A DNA stretch of 64,000 nucleotides from Cyclina sinensis (taxonomy: Eukaryota > Mollusca > Bivalvia > Venerida > Veneridae): positions 59,369,693-59,433,692 of the forward strand of contig JAAONU010000001.1 in assembly GCA_012932295.1 (NCBI GenBank), in the 5' to 3' direction. A program made the position numbers and the translations under genes. Below, in pieces: positions 1 through 10,570 of the stretch (positions are counted from its first letter, which is position 1; every line of letters starts with the position of its first letter). The notes beneath the pieces were generated by a model that did not search any database, was not told the origin of the DNA, and was given only the letters and a program-made list of their open reading frames with translations.

Positions 1-2
1 AA

Positions 3-3000
3 TTGCTTCCAGTTGATGAATCTTCAATAAGGAAGTTTGCATTTTGTGAAGATGATATGAGTGAAATCAATGGAAAAGAGGATGGTTCTGATGTTTGTGT
101 AAATTCTCTCTCTGAAGTTTATTGTGATGAGGTTCTTAATCGGCTTGGTATTTCTGCTGACAGCAGTGTATTGACAACTTCCCAAAAACTTAAGTTAAAA
201 GAATTTATTGTTAAGAATGAGGACATGTTTGCAACAGACACCTCTCAACTGGGCTGTACCAGTTTTCATTCACATAACATTGAAACTGGGAATGCGCCAC
301 CACAAAGGCAAAATCCATATAGAACTTCGCCTCAAGTAAAAAGAGAGATTGAAAATCATACGAAAGATCTATTAAATAATGATATTATAGAACCATCTGA
401 TTCTATGTGGTCATCGCCTGTGATTATGTGTAAGAAAAAAGATGGTACTTTTAGAATGGCAATCGATTACCATCGTCTTAATGCTGTAACAAAGCCCATT
501 AATTTCCCTCTCCCAAGATTTGAGGATGTTGTAGATTCAGTTGCTGAGAATAACTCCAAGATATTCAGTGTTTTAGATTTGCGTAGTGGTTTCCATCAGA
601 TACCACTGGACCCTGAGACTAAACACAAGACAACTTTTGTGACTCATGAAGGCAGTTTCAATTTCAAACGCTTGCCCTATGGACTTCGTAATGCTCCAAT
701 TGCTTTTCAGACAGTAATGGCTCATGTTTTGAGAGGTATCAACTTTAAGTTTGCACTTGTCTATGTCGATGACATTATGATTCATTCATCTAACTTTGAT
801 CAACATTTACAGCATTTGCAAATAGTTTTTGATAGACTCAGGGAAGCAGACTTGAAGCTACAACCAAAAAAGTGTAAATTTGCTGCTGACCGTGTTGAGT
901 ACTTAGGGCATTATTTCTCAAACACAGGTATTGAAGTTAATCCTGATAAAATTGAAGCTGTAAAGTCATTTCCTAAACCAAAAACTCAAAAAAATGTTCG
1001 AGCATTTTTAGGACTGTGCAACTATTACAGAAAGTTTATAGCAGGGTTTTCAGAGTTAGCAGGTCCACTCAATGATTTGCTTAAGAAAGATAAGAATTTT
1101 GAATGGAGTGAAGCATGTGAGAAATCTTTCAGACAACTTAAAGACAGGTTAACTTCCACTCCTATCCTGGTATTCCCTGATATGTCTAAACCCTTTATCT
1201 TGTCAACAGATGCTTCTGATAGTGCAGTAGGGTTTGTGTTAGGCCAAGTTGATGATGAAAAGCGTGAAAGAGTCATTGCTTATGGTGGTAGGTCTCTTAG
1301 AGGTAATGAGACAAAGTGGAGTATCCATGAAAAGGAATGTTTGGCATTGATAGAGGCAATTAAGCAATTTCATCCATACCTTGCAAACTCTAAGTTCACT
1401 GTTTTCACAGATAACCTTGGAATGAAATATATTCAGGGTCTAAAAGATCTAAATGGTAGGAAAGGACGTTGGGCAATGAAGCTTCAAGGTTATGATTTTG
1501 AGATCATTCATAAGCCAGGCTCAAAAAATGGCAATGCAGATGCTTTAAGTAGGAGAACTTATGAGTCTGAAAATAAGAACAGTAACGGTGTTAATGTTGG
1601 TTGTGTTGAGAATGTTCATTCAGAATATTTACAAGTTGAGATTAACTATGATGTTACAGATAAGGTTTCAGATGAAGTACCACTTTTAGCTGCTATGAAT
1701 ATGGCTGATGATGATGATGACGATGACACTGATTCAATAAAAGTCTCAAGCATGGATAATAAGAGTAGTTTAAGTAAAGAACAATGGAATTGTCCTGAAT
1801 TAGGTCCTATACTGTCTTTTCTTGTAAATGAAACTGAAGACCATAAGCTGAAAAAAGAAATGTCCTATCTTTCAGATCAGTATTTAGTTCGTGATAATGT
1901 CTTATATCACATTTGTGAACCTAGACGCAAAAAGAACATTAGGCAAGTCGAACCATTCACACAGGTTGCTGTACCACGCAGCTTGCGTCAGGATGTTATG
2001 AAGGCTTATCATGAAGGACATGCTCACTTAGGATTTGACAAAACATACTTTGCCATAAGATCTAAGTTTCACTGGCGTAGGATGTATGCTGATATAGAAA
2101 AACATCTTAAGGAATGTAAGGATTGTCAGTTGTCTAAACGTCACTATGGCAAACGTAAAGCCCCTTTGTGTCCAATTCCAGTAGCATCTCATAGCTTCTC
2201 TAGGATTCATTTAGATATTCTTGGACCACTGCCTCTGACTAAAGATAAGTTCAAGTATATTCTAGTGGTAGTTGATTCATTTTCACATTGGTGTGAGTCT
2301 TTTCCTTTAAGAACACAAGAAGCTAGCGAAATAGCAAAAATTCTTTTCGAGGAAATTTTCTGTAGATATGGTGCTCCAGATGTAATTGTAACTGATAGGG
2401 GTTCAAACTTTCTGTCTAAACTTGTCACAGCTGTTTGTGAGCGGTTTCAGGTAACTCGGCATCATACTTCTTCTTTCCATCCACAAAGTAACAGTGTAGT
2501 TGAAAGGGTAAATTCTGATTTGGGTCAGGCGATGAGGACTCTGTGTAATGAAAATCAAGATAATTGGGCAGATTTAATTCCAGCAATCATGATGGCTTTC
2601 AGAAACTCAGTTTCAGCTACCACAGGCTTTACACCGTATCAAGTGTTGTTTGGCAGGCAAATGCGATTGCCCATTGACACGTCTTTAGTTCCTAGAGAGA
2701 ATCTCCCTGTAAATGTTAAACAACATGTCGAACACTTGAATCAGCAGATAAAAGTGACAGAGCTCCTAGTTAAGGCTAATCGTACAGGTCAACAAGTAAG
2801 GCAAAAGATTCTTTATGATAGAACTGCCAAGAAACCTTCTTTTCATGTAGGCCAGAAGGTTCTACTCAGTAAGGAAAGTATCACTCCAGGTCTTTCAAGG
2901 AAACTTACTAAGAAGTATCTAGGTCCTTATGAGATAGTAGAGTTAGGACCAAACTTTACATATAAGCTTAGGTCAGTTGACAATGGGAAGTTAATGAAGT

Positions 3001-3164
3001 CTTTGATCAATGCAAACAGGTTGAAGCTGTACCACAGCTCTGTTGTTCATGGGTATCAGGATGGCATTGTCAATGATAATGATCAAGATGGCATTGTTCA
3101 TGCTAATGGTGACAACGCTGTTAATGGTAATGAATCTTTTCAAGATGATGATTCTGAGAAGTGA
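3..3164 (+). CDS. pol: Ty3/Gypsy pol polyprotein, copy 1 of family A (5' cut by window, 3' chromodomain lost)
   Basis: Retrotransposon polyprotein: reverse transcriptase copies element RNA, RNase H removes it, integrase inserts the cDNA. The open frame runs off the left edge, so the first codon here is not a start; it aligns with about residue 243 of the complete sister copy at 6339-10499, so the protease lies outside the window. Visible in the 1053 residues: RT with LDLRSGF and the YVDD catalytic box near 254-257, RNase H beginning at STDAS near 400-407, a short acidic run near 568-576, integrase HHCC zinc finger near 670-708, DDE catalytic residues near 738, 798 and 834, and a GPY/F-type motif (LGPY) near 970. 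It is almost identical to the sister copy over their shared length. It ends early, just after a run of acidic residues, where the sister continues about 85 residues into a chromodomain. The break coincides with the junction to an inverted post-pol segment. No frameshift is seen. Confidence 0.95.
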   Translation: MLPVDESSIRKFAFCEDDMSEINGKEDGSDVCVNSLSEVYCDEVLNRLGISADSSVLTTSQKLKLKEFIVKNEDMFATDTSQLGCTSFHSHNIETGNAPPQRQNPYRTSPQVKREIENHTKDLLNNDIIEPSDSMWSSPVIMCKKKDGTFRMAIDYHRLNAVTKPINFPLPRFEDVVDSVAENNSKIFSVLDLRSGFHQIPLDPETKHKTTFVTHEGSFNFKRLPYGLRNAPIAFQTVMAHVLRGINFKFALVYVDDIMIHSSNFDQHLQHLQIVFDRLREADLKLQPKKCKFAADRVEYLGHYFSNTGIEVNPDKIEAVKSFPKPKTQKNVRAFLGLCNYYRKFIAGFSELAGPLNDLLKKDKNFEWSEACEKSFRQLKDRLTSTPILVFPDMSKPFILSTDASDSAVGFVLGQVDDEKRERVIAYGGRSLRGNETKWSIHEKECLALIEAIKQFHPYLANSKFTVFTDNLGMKYIQGLKDLNGRKGRWAMKLQGYDFEIIHKPGSKNGNADALSRRTYESENKNSNGVNVGCVENVHSEYLQVEINYDVTDKVSDEVPLLAAMNMADDDDDDDTDSIKVSSMDNKSSLSKEQWNCPELGPILSFLVNETEDHKLKKEMSYLSDQYLVRDNVLYHICEPRRKKNIRQVEPFTQVAVPRSLRQDVMKAYHEGHAHLGFDKTYFAIRSKFHWRRMYADIEKHLKECKDCQLSKRHYGKRKAPLCPIPVASHSFSRIHLDILGPLPLTKDKFKYILVVVDSFSHWCESFPLRTQEASEIAKILFEEIFCRYGAPDVIVTDRGSNFLSKLVTAVCERFQVTRHHTSSFHPQSNSVVERVNSDLGQAMRTLCNENQDNWADLIPAIMMAFRNSVSATTGFTPYQVLFGRQMRLPIDTSLVPRENLPVNVKQHVEHLNQQIKVTELLVKANRTGQQVRQKILYDRTAKKPSFHVGQKVLLSKESITPGLSRKLTKKYLGPYEIVELGPNFTYKLRSVDNGKLMKSLINANRLKLYHSSVVHGYQDGIVNDNDQDGIVHANGDNAVNGNESFQDDDSEK

Positions 3165-3746
3165 ACTTTTTACAAATTTACATATTTGGTCATTAGTATT
3201 CTAAATTAGTCGCGACTAGCTATTCAACCTACTACTGAACCTAGATTAGACTCTTAATTTGTAGTTTTAAAATTTAACATGAATGCATGTTTGTCATTTC
3301 TCAACTTACTGTTTTCAACAAAATTCTTCCATAGTCTAGCTTTGGCTGAAGCATTTTACTATTACCTACAAGCAAACAAATCATCAGCAGAGAAAGCAGC
3401 AAGATTACTGCAAGTAGAAGAAGAGTGAGACCTAGTAAAGATACCTAACCTTAGAGATGCCAATAACAAGTGTACACATTTTTATTGAAAGCACTGAATT
3501 TCATGAGCCTGCTCACTACTAAGAATTAACAACAGTTGGCATTCTATGGAAAAGGACCTAATTCCAAGAAACAGTTCATCAACTACCCCAATGCTTATTG
3601 ATTATGATGCACATCAGTAAGATTCAATCAACAGTAGAAATGCTAAAAACGATCAAAGTGATCTTAATGTAAGCTTACAAAACTACAAACTTGAGTTACA
3701 TGATCCCAGTGATTTACATTTTAATTACTTTTCAGAGTTACAAATG
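3153..3746. other. Gypsy-A post-pol segment, copy 1 (inverted relative to its pol)
   Basis: About 590 bp nearly identical to 5735-6329 in the same orientation. In the complete copy this segment follows the pol stop on the minus strand; here it follows a plus-strand pol, so it is inverted relative to the coding sequence, which implies a rearrangement. On the minus strand it carries an acceptor-like pyrimidine tract ending in CAG near 3412. In copy 2 a donor-like G|GTAAGT follows (near 5882), bracketing about 100 nt that could encode a very hydrophobic peptide. On the plus strand the same DNA has a short alternative open stretch ending in TGA near 3428. Neither reading is established. Confidence 0.7.
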
Positions 3747-4266
3747 TAATAAGTCAAATAATTACACTTAATAAATGAGTAACAGAGATGATTCTTACCT
3801 GAAAAGCCAAGAGATGTTCAGTTGTTGATTTCATTTATTTACAAGCAGTATGATAAGGGTGCTCGAAATTGTTCTCTTATATACTGCTTAGTTGCCATAA
3901 AACACTGTTGTCCATGGCAGCCAACAACTGATCCATCTCTATGGTACATGTTTTATTTTCCATATACAACAAAATTAATACTATTAACTGACTTAAAAAT
4001 TAAGATGCATTGTACCTACTAAACAAGATGTGCTTGATGTTTTCATATGCTATATTAAAATAGCTTAAAAGAGATTTATTTCACAGAAAAATCCTAAAAT
4101 AAAGGTAACAGAAACATACAAACAATCAAGTTATTAACAACAGTATTGGAAATATTGAAAATATATTCTTTTTTGAAACAACTATGTCAGTAGTAAGAAG
4201 ATTAGTATCATTTATAATCAAAGACTAACAAATATACAAAAGAAGGTTTATAAAAAGAAATTTAGT
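3747..4266 (-). repeat. Partial LTR of Gypsy-A (minus orientation)
   Basis: About 520 bp nearly identical to the inner half of the complete LTR at 4270-5384 and to the reverse complement of 10887-12000. It contains the TATATAAG box, the AATAAA signal and the CAG|GTAAGA donor-like site, all read on the minus strand. It lacks the terminal ~18 bp at the TGTGACA end and everything downstream of the early post-donor region. It directly abuts the complete LTR, separated by about 3 bp, so two LTR-derived segments sit head to tail. Confidence 0.8.
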
Positions 4267-4269
4267 CGT

Positions 4270-5384
4270 TGTCACAGGGTTTTTTTTTTCTCTTTTTCTG
4301 TATGTTTTGTCTTTGTACTTTTTATTGGTTGGTTTGATGTTTCTTCTTATTGGTTTCTAAAGGTTGTTTTTATTATACTGAAAAGCCAAGAGATGTCCAG
4401 TTGTTGATTTCATTTATTTACAAGCAGTATGATCATGATTGTACAATGATAATAACAATATTATAATTATACAATAAAATACAATTTCTTTTATCAATTA
4501 ATATCAAACTTGGGGAACACTCGCTTAAAGTGTAAGTGAGAGTACCGTATGAGGAAAACAAATATTATTTTACTCTAAATTATTAAAATATAAAACTGTA
4601 TAAATTTACTTGCATCTAAACTAATTTCTATAAAACATAATATGTAACAATGTAATAAATTAAATGATCAAATAAATACAAAATGCATATTTACATTAAA
4701 TGCATTACAGAATATTTCTGTGAAACATATAAATATTTTGATAGAAATAACTTAAGTAAACTTTACAAAAATTTAACTGTTCAGAACAATGTATTTAAAG
4801 AATTCAGTCTAAGAAAAATGTACTTTAGGAAACAATTCAGAAAATGTAATAAGTCAAATAATTACACTTAATAAATGAGTAACAGAAATGATTCTTACCT
4901 GAAAAGCCAAGAGATGTCCAGTTGTTGATTTCATTTATTTACAAGCAGTATGATAAGGGTGCTAGAATTTGTTCTCTTATATACTGCTTAGTTGCCATAA
5001 AACACTGTTGTCCATGGCAGCCAACAACTGATCCATCTCTATGGTGCATGTTTTATTTTCCATATACAACAAAATTAATACTATTAACTGACTTAAAAAT
5101 TAAGATGCATTGTACCTACTAAACAAGATGTGCTTGATGTTTTCATATGCTATATTAAAGTAGCTTAAAAGAGATTTATTTCACGGGAAAATCCTAAAAT
5201 AAAGGTAACAGAAACATACAAACAATCAAGTTATTAACAACAGTATTGGAAATATTGAAAATATATTCTTTTTTGAAACAACTATGTCAATTGTAAGAAG
5301 ATAAGTATCATTTATAATCAAAGACTAACAAATATACAAAAGAAGATTTATAAAAAGAAATTTAGTGACAAAAACTTTGTCACA
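4270..5384 (-). repeat. Gypsy-A 3' LTR (1115 bp)
   Basis: Read on the minus strand it starts TGTGACAAAG at 5384 and ends CCTGTGACA at 4270, the usual TG...CA form. Orientation is supported by the adjacent polypurine tract on its 5' side, a TATA box followed after about 29 nt by a start-like sequence, and an AATAAA signal. A 56 bp segment occurs twice inside it, near 4898-4953 and near 4379-4434. It is highly similar to the LTR at 10887-12000 but inverted. Confidence 0.85.
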
Positions 5385-5398
5385 ACTTCCCCTGCCTC
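5385..5398 (-). promoter_or_regulatory. Polypurine tract of Gypsy-A (left)
   Basis: On the minus strand the 14 bases GAGGCAGGGGAAGT lie directly before the LTR start TGTGACA. This is the expected position and composition of a polypurine tract priming plus-strand DNA synthesis, and it fixes the LTR orientation. Confidence 0.7.
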
Positions 5399-6338
5399 AT
5401 AAAATCAATGCTCCTGCATTGAACAGAGGAGGTAAACAACATGAGTTAATACAATCATGAAAATCTCTGAAAAAATAAGAATATTTTGTTATGCAGAATA
5501 TATTAAAACACATTTACATGAAGCATGATAAACTGACAAATATTTGTATACAATATATATTTTTACTGAGTAGGCCCCTTTTGTTGAACCTGTAAGGAAT
5601 GTCGACCCTGACTACACTAAAAGTGAAAATAAATCTTAATATGTAACTCAGACACATACTAAAATTTATGGCATATCTGTACAAGAGGCTGCAACTGGTT
5701 TAAGTAATACATGTTTTGCAATGAATACTAAGAAGTGAACTTTTTACAAATTTACATATTTGGTCATTAAGTATTCTAAATTAGTCACAACTAGCTATTC
5801 AACCTACAACTCAACCTAGATTAGACTCTTAATTTTTAGTTTTAAAAATTAACATGAATGCATGTTTGTCATTTCTCAACTTACCATTTTCAACAAAATT
5901 GTTCCATAGTCTAGCCTTCGCTGAAGCATTTTACTATTACCTACAAGCAAACAAATCATCAGCAGAGAAAGCAGCAAGATTACTGCAAGTAGAAGAAGAG
6001 TGAGACCTAGTAAAGATACCTAACCTTAGAGATGCCAATAACAAGTGTACACATTTTTATTGAAAGCACTGAATTTCATGAGCCTGCTCACTACTAAGAA
6101 TTAACAACAGTTGGCATTCTATGGAAAAGGATCTAATTCCAAGAAACAGTTCATCAACTACCCCAATGCTTATTGATTATGATGCACATCAGTAAGATAC
6201 AATCAACAGTAGAAATGCTAAAAAGGATCAAAGTGATCTTAATGTAAGCTTACAAAACTACAAACTTGAGTTACATGATCCCAGTGATTTACATTTTAAT
6301 TACTTTTCAGAGTTACAAATGTAGTAACAAGAATTACA
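5399..6338 (-). other. Gypsy-A 3' untranslated region, including post-pol segment copy 2
   Basis: Downstream of the minus-strand pol stop. 5735-6329 is the second copy of the post-pol segment, in the same orientation on the plus strand as 3153-3746. 5399-5715 is the inverted counterpart of 10571-10872. On the plus strand 5650-5745 reads as a short open stretch whose first part corresponds to the in-frame extension upstream of the complete pol, so a fragment of coding-side sequence has also been inverted into this 3' region. No independent gene is evident. Confidence 0.65.
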
Positions 6339-9300
6339 CTATGGCTTTTTGAAAACAGTCAACTTCTTTGAACGACGTCTACGATTTGTGCTGGTGAACT
6401 TAGAATGATATTCATCTCTCATTTTCTTTGGAACAGTACCCTCAAGTTCCCAGGTATTGTGACTAGCATCTAAGCCTAACCACTTGATTCTGTAGTAATT
6501 AATGCGATTTTGTCTCTTGTACTTAATAATCCTTTCAGGAGTCTTAGTATTTTGGTTTGCATCGGTCCTAGGATCAACATCATCACTTGTATCATAATCA
6601 TCATCTTGAAAAGATTCATTACCATTTACAGCGTTGTCACCATTAGCATGAACAATGCCATTCTGATCATTATCATGAACAATGCCATCTTGATCATCAT
6701 CGTTGACAATGCCATCCTGATACCCATGAACAACAGAGCTGTGGTACAGCTTCAACCTGTTTGCATTGATCAAAGACTTCATTAACTTCCCATTGTCAAC
6801 TGACCTAAGCTTATATGTAAAGTTTGGTCCTAACTCTACTATCTCATAAGGACCTAGATACTTCTTAGTAAGTTTCCTTGAAAGACCTGGAGTGATACTT
6901 TCCTTACTGAGTAGAACCTTCTGGCCTACATGAAAAGAAGGTTTCTTGGCAGTTCTATCATAAAGAATCTTTTGCCTTACTTGTTGACCTGTACGATTAG
7001 CCTTAACTAGGAGCTCGGTCACTTTTATCTGCTGATTCAAGTGTTCGACATGTTGTTTAACATTTACAGGGAGATTCTCTCTAGGAACTAAAGACGTGTC
7101 AATGGGCAATCGCATTTGCCTGCCAAACAACACTTGATATGGTGTAAAGCCTGTGGTAGCTGAAACTGAGTTTCTGAAAGCCATCATGATTGCTGGAATT
7201 AAATCTGCCCAATTATCTTGATTTTCATTACACAGAGTCCTCATCGCCTGACCCAAATCAGAATTTACCCTTTCAACTACACTGTTACTTTGTGGATGGA
7301 AAGAAGAAGTATGATGCCGAGTTACCTGAAACCGCTCACAAACAGCCGTGACAAGTTTAGACAGAAAGTTTGAACCCCTATCTGTTACAATTACATCTGG
7401 AGCACCATATCTACAGAAAATTTCCTCAAAAAGAATTTTTGCTATTTCGCTGGCTTCCTGTGTTCTTAAAGGAAAAGACTCACACCAATGTGAAAATGAA
7501 TCAACTACCACTAGAATATACTTGAACTTATCTTTAGTCAGAGGCAGTGGTCCAAGAATATCTAAATGAATCCTAGAGAAGCTATGAGATGCTACTGGAA
7601 TTGGACACAAAGGGGCTTTACGTTTGCCATAGTGACGTTTAGACAACTGACAATCCTTACATTCCTTAAGATGTTTTTCTATATCAGCATACATCCTACG
7701 CCAGTGAAACTTAGATCTTATGGCAAAGTATGTTTTATCAAATCCTAAGTGAGCATGTCCTTCATGATAAGCCTTCATAACATCCTGACGCAAGCTGCAT
7801 GGTACAGCAACCTGTGTGAATGGTTCAACTTGCCTATTGTTCTTTTTGCGTCTAGGTTCACAAATGTGGTATAAGACCTTATCACGAACTAAATACTGAT
7901 CTGTAAGATAGGACATTTCTTTTTTCAGCTTATGGTCTTCAGGTTCATTTACAAGAAAAGACAGTATAGGACCTAATTCAGGACAATTCCATTGTTCTTT
8001 ACTTAAACTACTCTTATTATCCATGCTTGAGACTTTTACTGAATCAGTGTCATCATCATCATCATCATCAGCCATATTCATAGCAGCTAAAAGTGGTACT
8101 TCATCTGAAACCTTATCTGTAACATCATAGTTAATCTCAACTTGTAAATATTCTGAATGAACATTCTCAACACAACCAACATTAACACAGTTACTGTTCT
8201 TATTTTCAGACTCATAAGTTCTCCTACTTAAAGCATCTGCATTGCCATTTTTTGAGCCTGGCTTATGAATGATCTCAAAATCATAACCTTGAAGCTTCAT
8301 TGCCCAACGTCCTTTCCTACCATTTAGATCTTTTAGACCCTGAATATATTTCATTCCAAGGTTATCTGTGAAAACAGTGAACTTAGAGTTTGCAAGGTAT
8401 GGATGAAATTGCTTAATTGCCTCTATCAATGCCAAACATTCCTTTTCATGGATACTCCACTTTGTCTCATTACCTCTAAGAGACCTACCACCATAAGCAA
8501 TGACTCTTTCACGCTTTTCATCATCAACTTGGCCTAACACAAACCCTACTGCACTATCAGACGCATCTGTTGACAAGATAAAGGGTTTAGACATATCAGG
8601 GAATACCAGGATAGGAGTGGAAGTTAACCTGTCCTTAAGTTGTCTGAAAGATTTCTCACATGCTTCACTCCATTCAAAATTCTTATCTTTCTTAAGCAAA
8701 TCATTGAGTGGACCTGCTAACTCTGAAAACCCTGCGATAAACTTTCTGTAATAGTTGCACAGTCCTAAAAATGCTCTAACATTTTTTTGAGTTTTTGGTT
8801 TAGGAAATGTCTTTACAGCTTCAATTTTATCAGGATTAACTTCAATACCTGTGTTTGAGAAATAATGCCCTAAGTACTCAACACGGTCAGCAGCAAATTT
8901 ACACTTTTTTGGTTGTAGCTTCAAGTCTGCTTCCCTGAGTCTATCAAAAACTATTTGCAAATGCTGTAAATGTTGATCAAAGTTAGATGAATGAATCATA
9001 ATGTCATCGACATAGACAAGTGCAAACTTAAAGTTGATACCTCTCAAAACATGAGCCATTACTGTCTGAAAAGCAATTGGAGCATTACGAAGTCCATAGG
9101 GCAAGCGTTTGAAATTGAAACTGCCTTCATGAGTCACAAAAGTTGTCTTGTGTTTAGTCTCAGGGTCCAGTGGTATCTGATGGAAACCACTACGCAAATC
9201 TAAAACACTGAATATCTTGGAGTTATTCTCAGCAACTGAATCTACAACATCCTCAAATCTTGGGAGAGGGAAATTAATGGGCTTTGTTACAGCATTAAGA

Positions 9301-10499
9301 CGACGGTAATCGATTGCCATTCTAAAAGTACCATCTTTTTTCTTACACATAATCACAGGCGATGACCACATAGAATCAGATGGTTCTATAATATCATTAT
9401 TCAATAAATCTTTTGTATGATTTTCAATCTCTCTTTTTACTTGAGGCGAAGTTCTATATGGATTTTGCCTTTGTGGCGGCGCATTCCCAGTTTTAATGTT
9501 ATGGGAATGAAAACTGGTACAGCCTAGCTGAGAGGTGTCTGTTGCAAACATGTCCTCATTCTTAACAATAAATTCTTTTAACTTAAGTTTTTGGGAAGTT
9601 GTCAATACACTGCTGTCAGCAGAAATACCAAGCCGATTAAGAACCTCATCACAATAAACTTCAGAGAGAGAATTTACACAAACATCAGAACCATCCTCTT
9701 TTCCATTGATTTCACTCATATCATCTTCACAAAATGCAAACTTCCTTATTAAAGATTCATCAACTGGAAGCAATTTCCCAACAACCATTCTAGACTTGAG
9801 TGTTACTTCAAAAGGCAATGGATTCAATAATTTGCAGGATGCTCTGCCATTATCAGATCTTACAACTGCTCTAGCCAAAGCAACATTTTTCTCAAAAATA
9901 GACTGTATTGGTTCAACAATACCTACCCCATCATGACCTATCCTAGATAACCTAACAGGCACCAAAGTTTCAGACAGGGGCTGTAACGTAACTGAACCTG
10001 TTAGTCTAGCCAACCCAACTTTAAATGTTGAGAGTGACTGAAGGCTGGGTACACCAGTCTCAAATTGAAGAGTGTCATAATTCAATTTGCATTTGTTAGT
10101 TTTTAAGAAATCATGACCAATAATCAGTGAATGGTGAATATTGTCAAAAACATGAAATTTCTGAGAAAAAGATGAATCTCCTACCATAATATTCAAACTA
10201 ACAGTACCTTTAACCTGAATTGTTTTTCCACTTATTCCTCTTACTTGCTTGAATACAGAATTATCAATGGTCATGATACCAAACTTTTTCAAGAGGGATT
10301 TATTAATGCAACATAGATCAGATCCAGAATCAACAAGAGCCTTAACATCAAAATCATTTATTTTTACATTTATATAATTCTTTTCTAAAGCTGTTGCTGA
10401 AGCGATTGATGGTATATTGAATTTTTCTGATTTTGAATTTGAAGAAAATCTTTTCTTTGATGACATTTGTAATTTTCTGAAAGGCTTATCCTGTTTCAC
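6339..10499 (-). CDS. pol: Ty3/Gypsy pol polyprotein with C-terminal chromodomain, family A copy 2
   Basis: Complete pol: aspartic protease, reverse transcriptase, RNase H, integrase, chromodomain. In 1386 residues: protease active site DSG at 57-59; RT with LDLRSGF near 433-439 and YVDD at 496-499; RNase H from STDAS near 643-647; HHCC finger near H912/H917/C947/C950; integrase DDE at D980, D1040 and E1076; GPY/F-type motif near 1216-1218; a short repeat around QDGIV at 1261-1283; chromodomain around 1321-1358 with the NTWEL motif. Residue 1 is a GTG codon, so this start is nominal. The frame stays open upstream to 10631 without an ATG, suggesting that the natural start lay in a missing gag-pol part or that expression needs another mechanism. 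No CCHC nucleocapsid finger or capsid region is found. Neighbours are inverted LTRs. It shows no internal stop and is nearly identical to copy 1, so it is recent. Confidence 0.95.
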   Translation of the reverse strand: MKQDKPFRKLQMSSKKRFSSNSKSEKFNIPSIASATALEKNYINVKINDFDVKALVDSGSDLCCINKSLLKKFGIMTIDNSVFKQVRGISGKTIQVKGTVSLNIMVGDSSFSQKFHVFDNIHHSLIIGHDFLKTNKCKLNYDTLQFETGVPSLQSLSTFKVGLARLTGSVTLQPLSETLVPVRLSRIGHDGVGIVEPIQSIFEKNVALARAVVRSDNGRASCKLLNPLPFEVTLKSRMVVGKLLPVDESLIRKFAFCEDDMSEINGKEDGSDVCVNSLSEVYCDEVLNRLGISADSSVLTTSQKLKLKEFIVKNEDMFATDTSQLGCTSFHSHNIKTGNAPPQRQNPYRTSPQVKREIENHTKDLLNNDIIEPSDSMWSSPVIMCKKKDGTFRMAIDYRRLNAVTKPINFPLPRFEDVVDSVAENNSKIFSVLDLRSGFHQIPLDPETKHKTTFVTHEGSFNFKRLPYGLRNAPIAFQTVMAHVLRGINFKFALVYVDDIMIHSSNFDQHLQHLQIVFDRLREADLKLQPKKCKFAADRVEYLGHYFSNTGIEVNPDKIEAVKTFPKPKTQKNVRAFLGLCNYYRKFIAGFSELAGPLNDLLKKDKNFEWSEACEKSFRQLKDRLTSTPILVFPDMSKPFILSTDASDSAVGFVLGQVDDEKRERVIAYGGRSLRGNETKWSIHEKECLALIEAIKQFHPYLANSKFTVFTDNLGMKYIQGLKDLNGRKGRWAMKLQGYDFEIIHKPGSKNGNADALSRRTYESENKNSNCVNVGCVENVHSEYLQVEINYDVTDKVSDEVPLLAAMNMADDDDDDDTDSVKVSSMDNKSSLSKEQWNCPELGPILSFLVNEPEDHKLKKEMSYLTDQYLVRDKVLYHICEPRRKKNNRQVEPFTQVAVPCSLRQDVMKAYHEGHAHLGFDKTYFAIRSKFHWRRMYADIEKHLKECKDCQLSKRHYGKRKAPLCPIPVASHSFSRIHLDILGPLPLTKDKFKYILVVVDSFSHWCESFPLRTQEASEIAKILFEEIFCRYGAPDVIVTDRGSNFLSKLVTAVCERFQVTRHHTSSFHPQSNSVVERVNSDLGQAMRTLCNENQDNWADLIPAIMMAFRNSVSATTGFTPYQVLFGRQMRLPIDTSLVPRENLPVNVKQHVEHLNQQIKVTELLVKANRTGQQVRQKILYDRTAKKPSFHVGQKVLLSKESITPGLSRKLTKKYLGPYEIVELGPNFTYKLRSVDNGKLMKSLINANRLKLYHSSVVHGYQDGIVNDDDQDGIVHDNDQNGIVHANGDNAVNGNESFQDDDYDTSDDVDPRTDANQNTKTPERIIKYKRQNRINYYRIKWLGLDASHNTWELEGTVPKKMRDEYHSKFTSTNRRRRSKKLTVFKKP

Positions 10500-10570
10500 C
10501 TGTTTCCAATTATTGTTATTATTTTGCCTATCCGATTGGCTCCCTCCTTTGCCAATGGCAGTATTACTTA

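Noticed and set aside
4270..5384. Reading the Gypsy-A LTR in the opposite direction (TGTCACAGGG first)
   Set aside because: It would place the left LTR upstream of plus-strand sequence, but no TGG-type primer site follows. The polypurine tract, TATA box and AATAAA spacing support the other direction.
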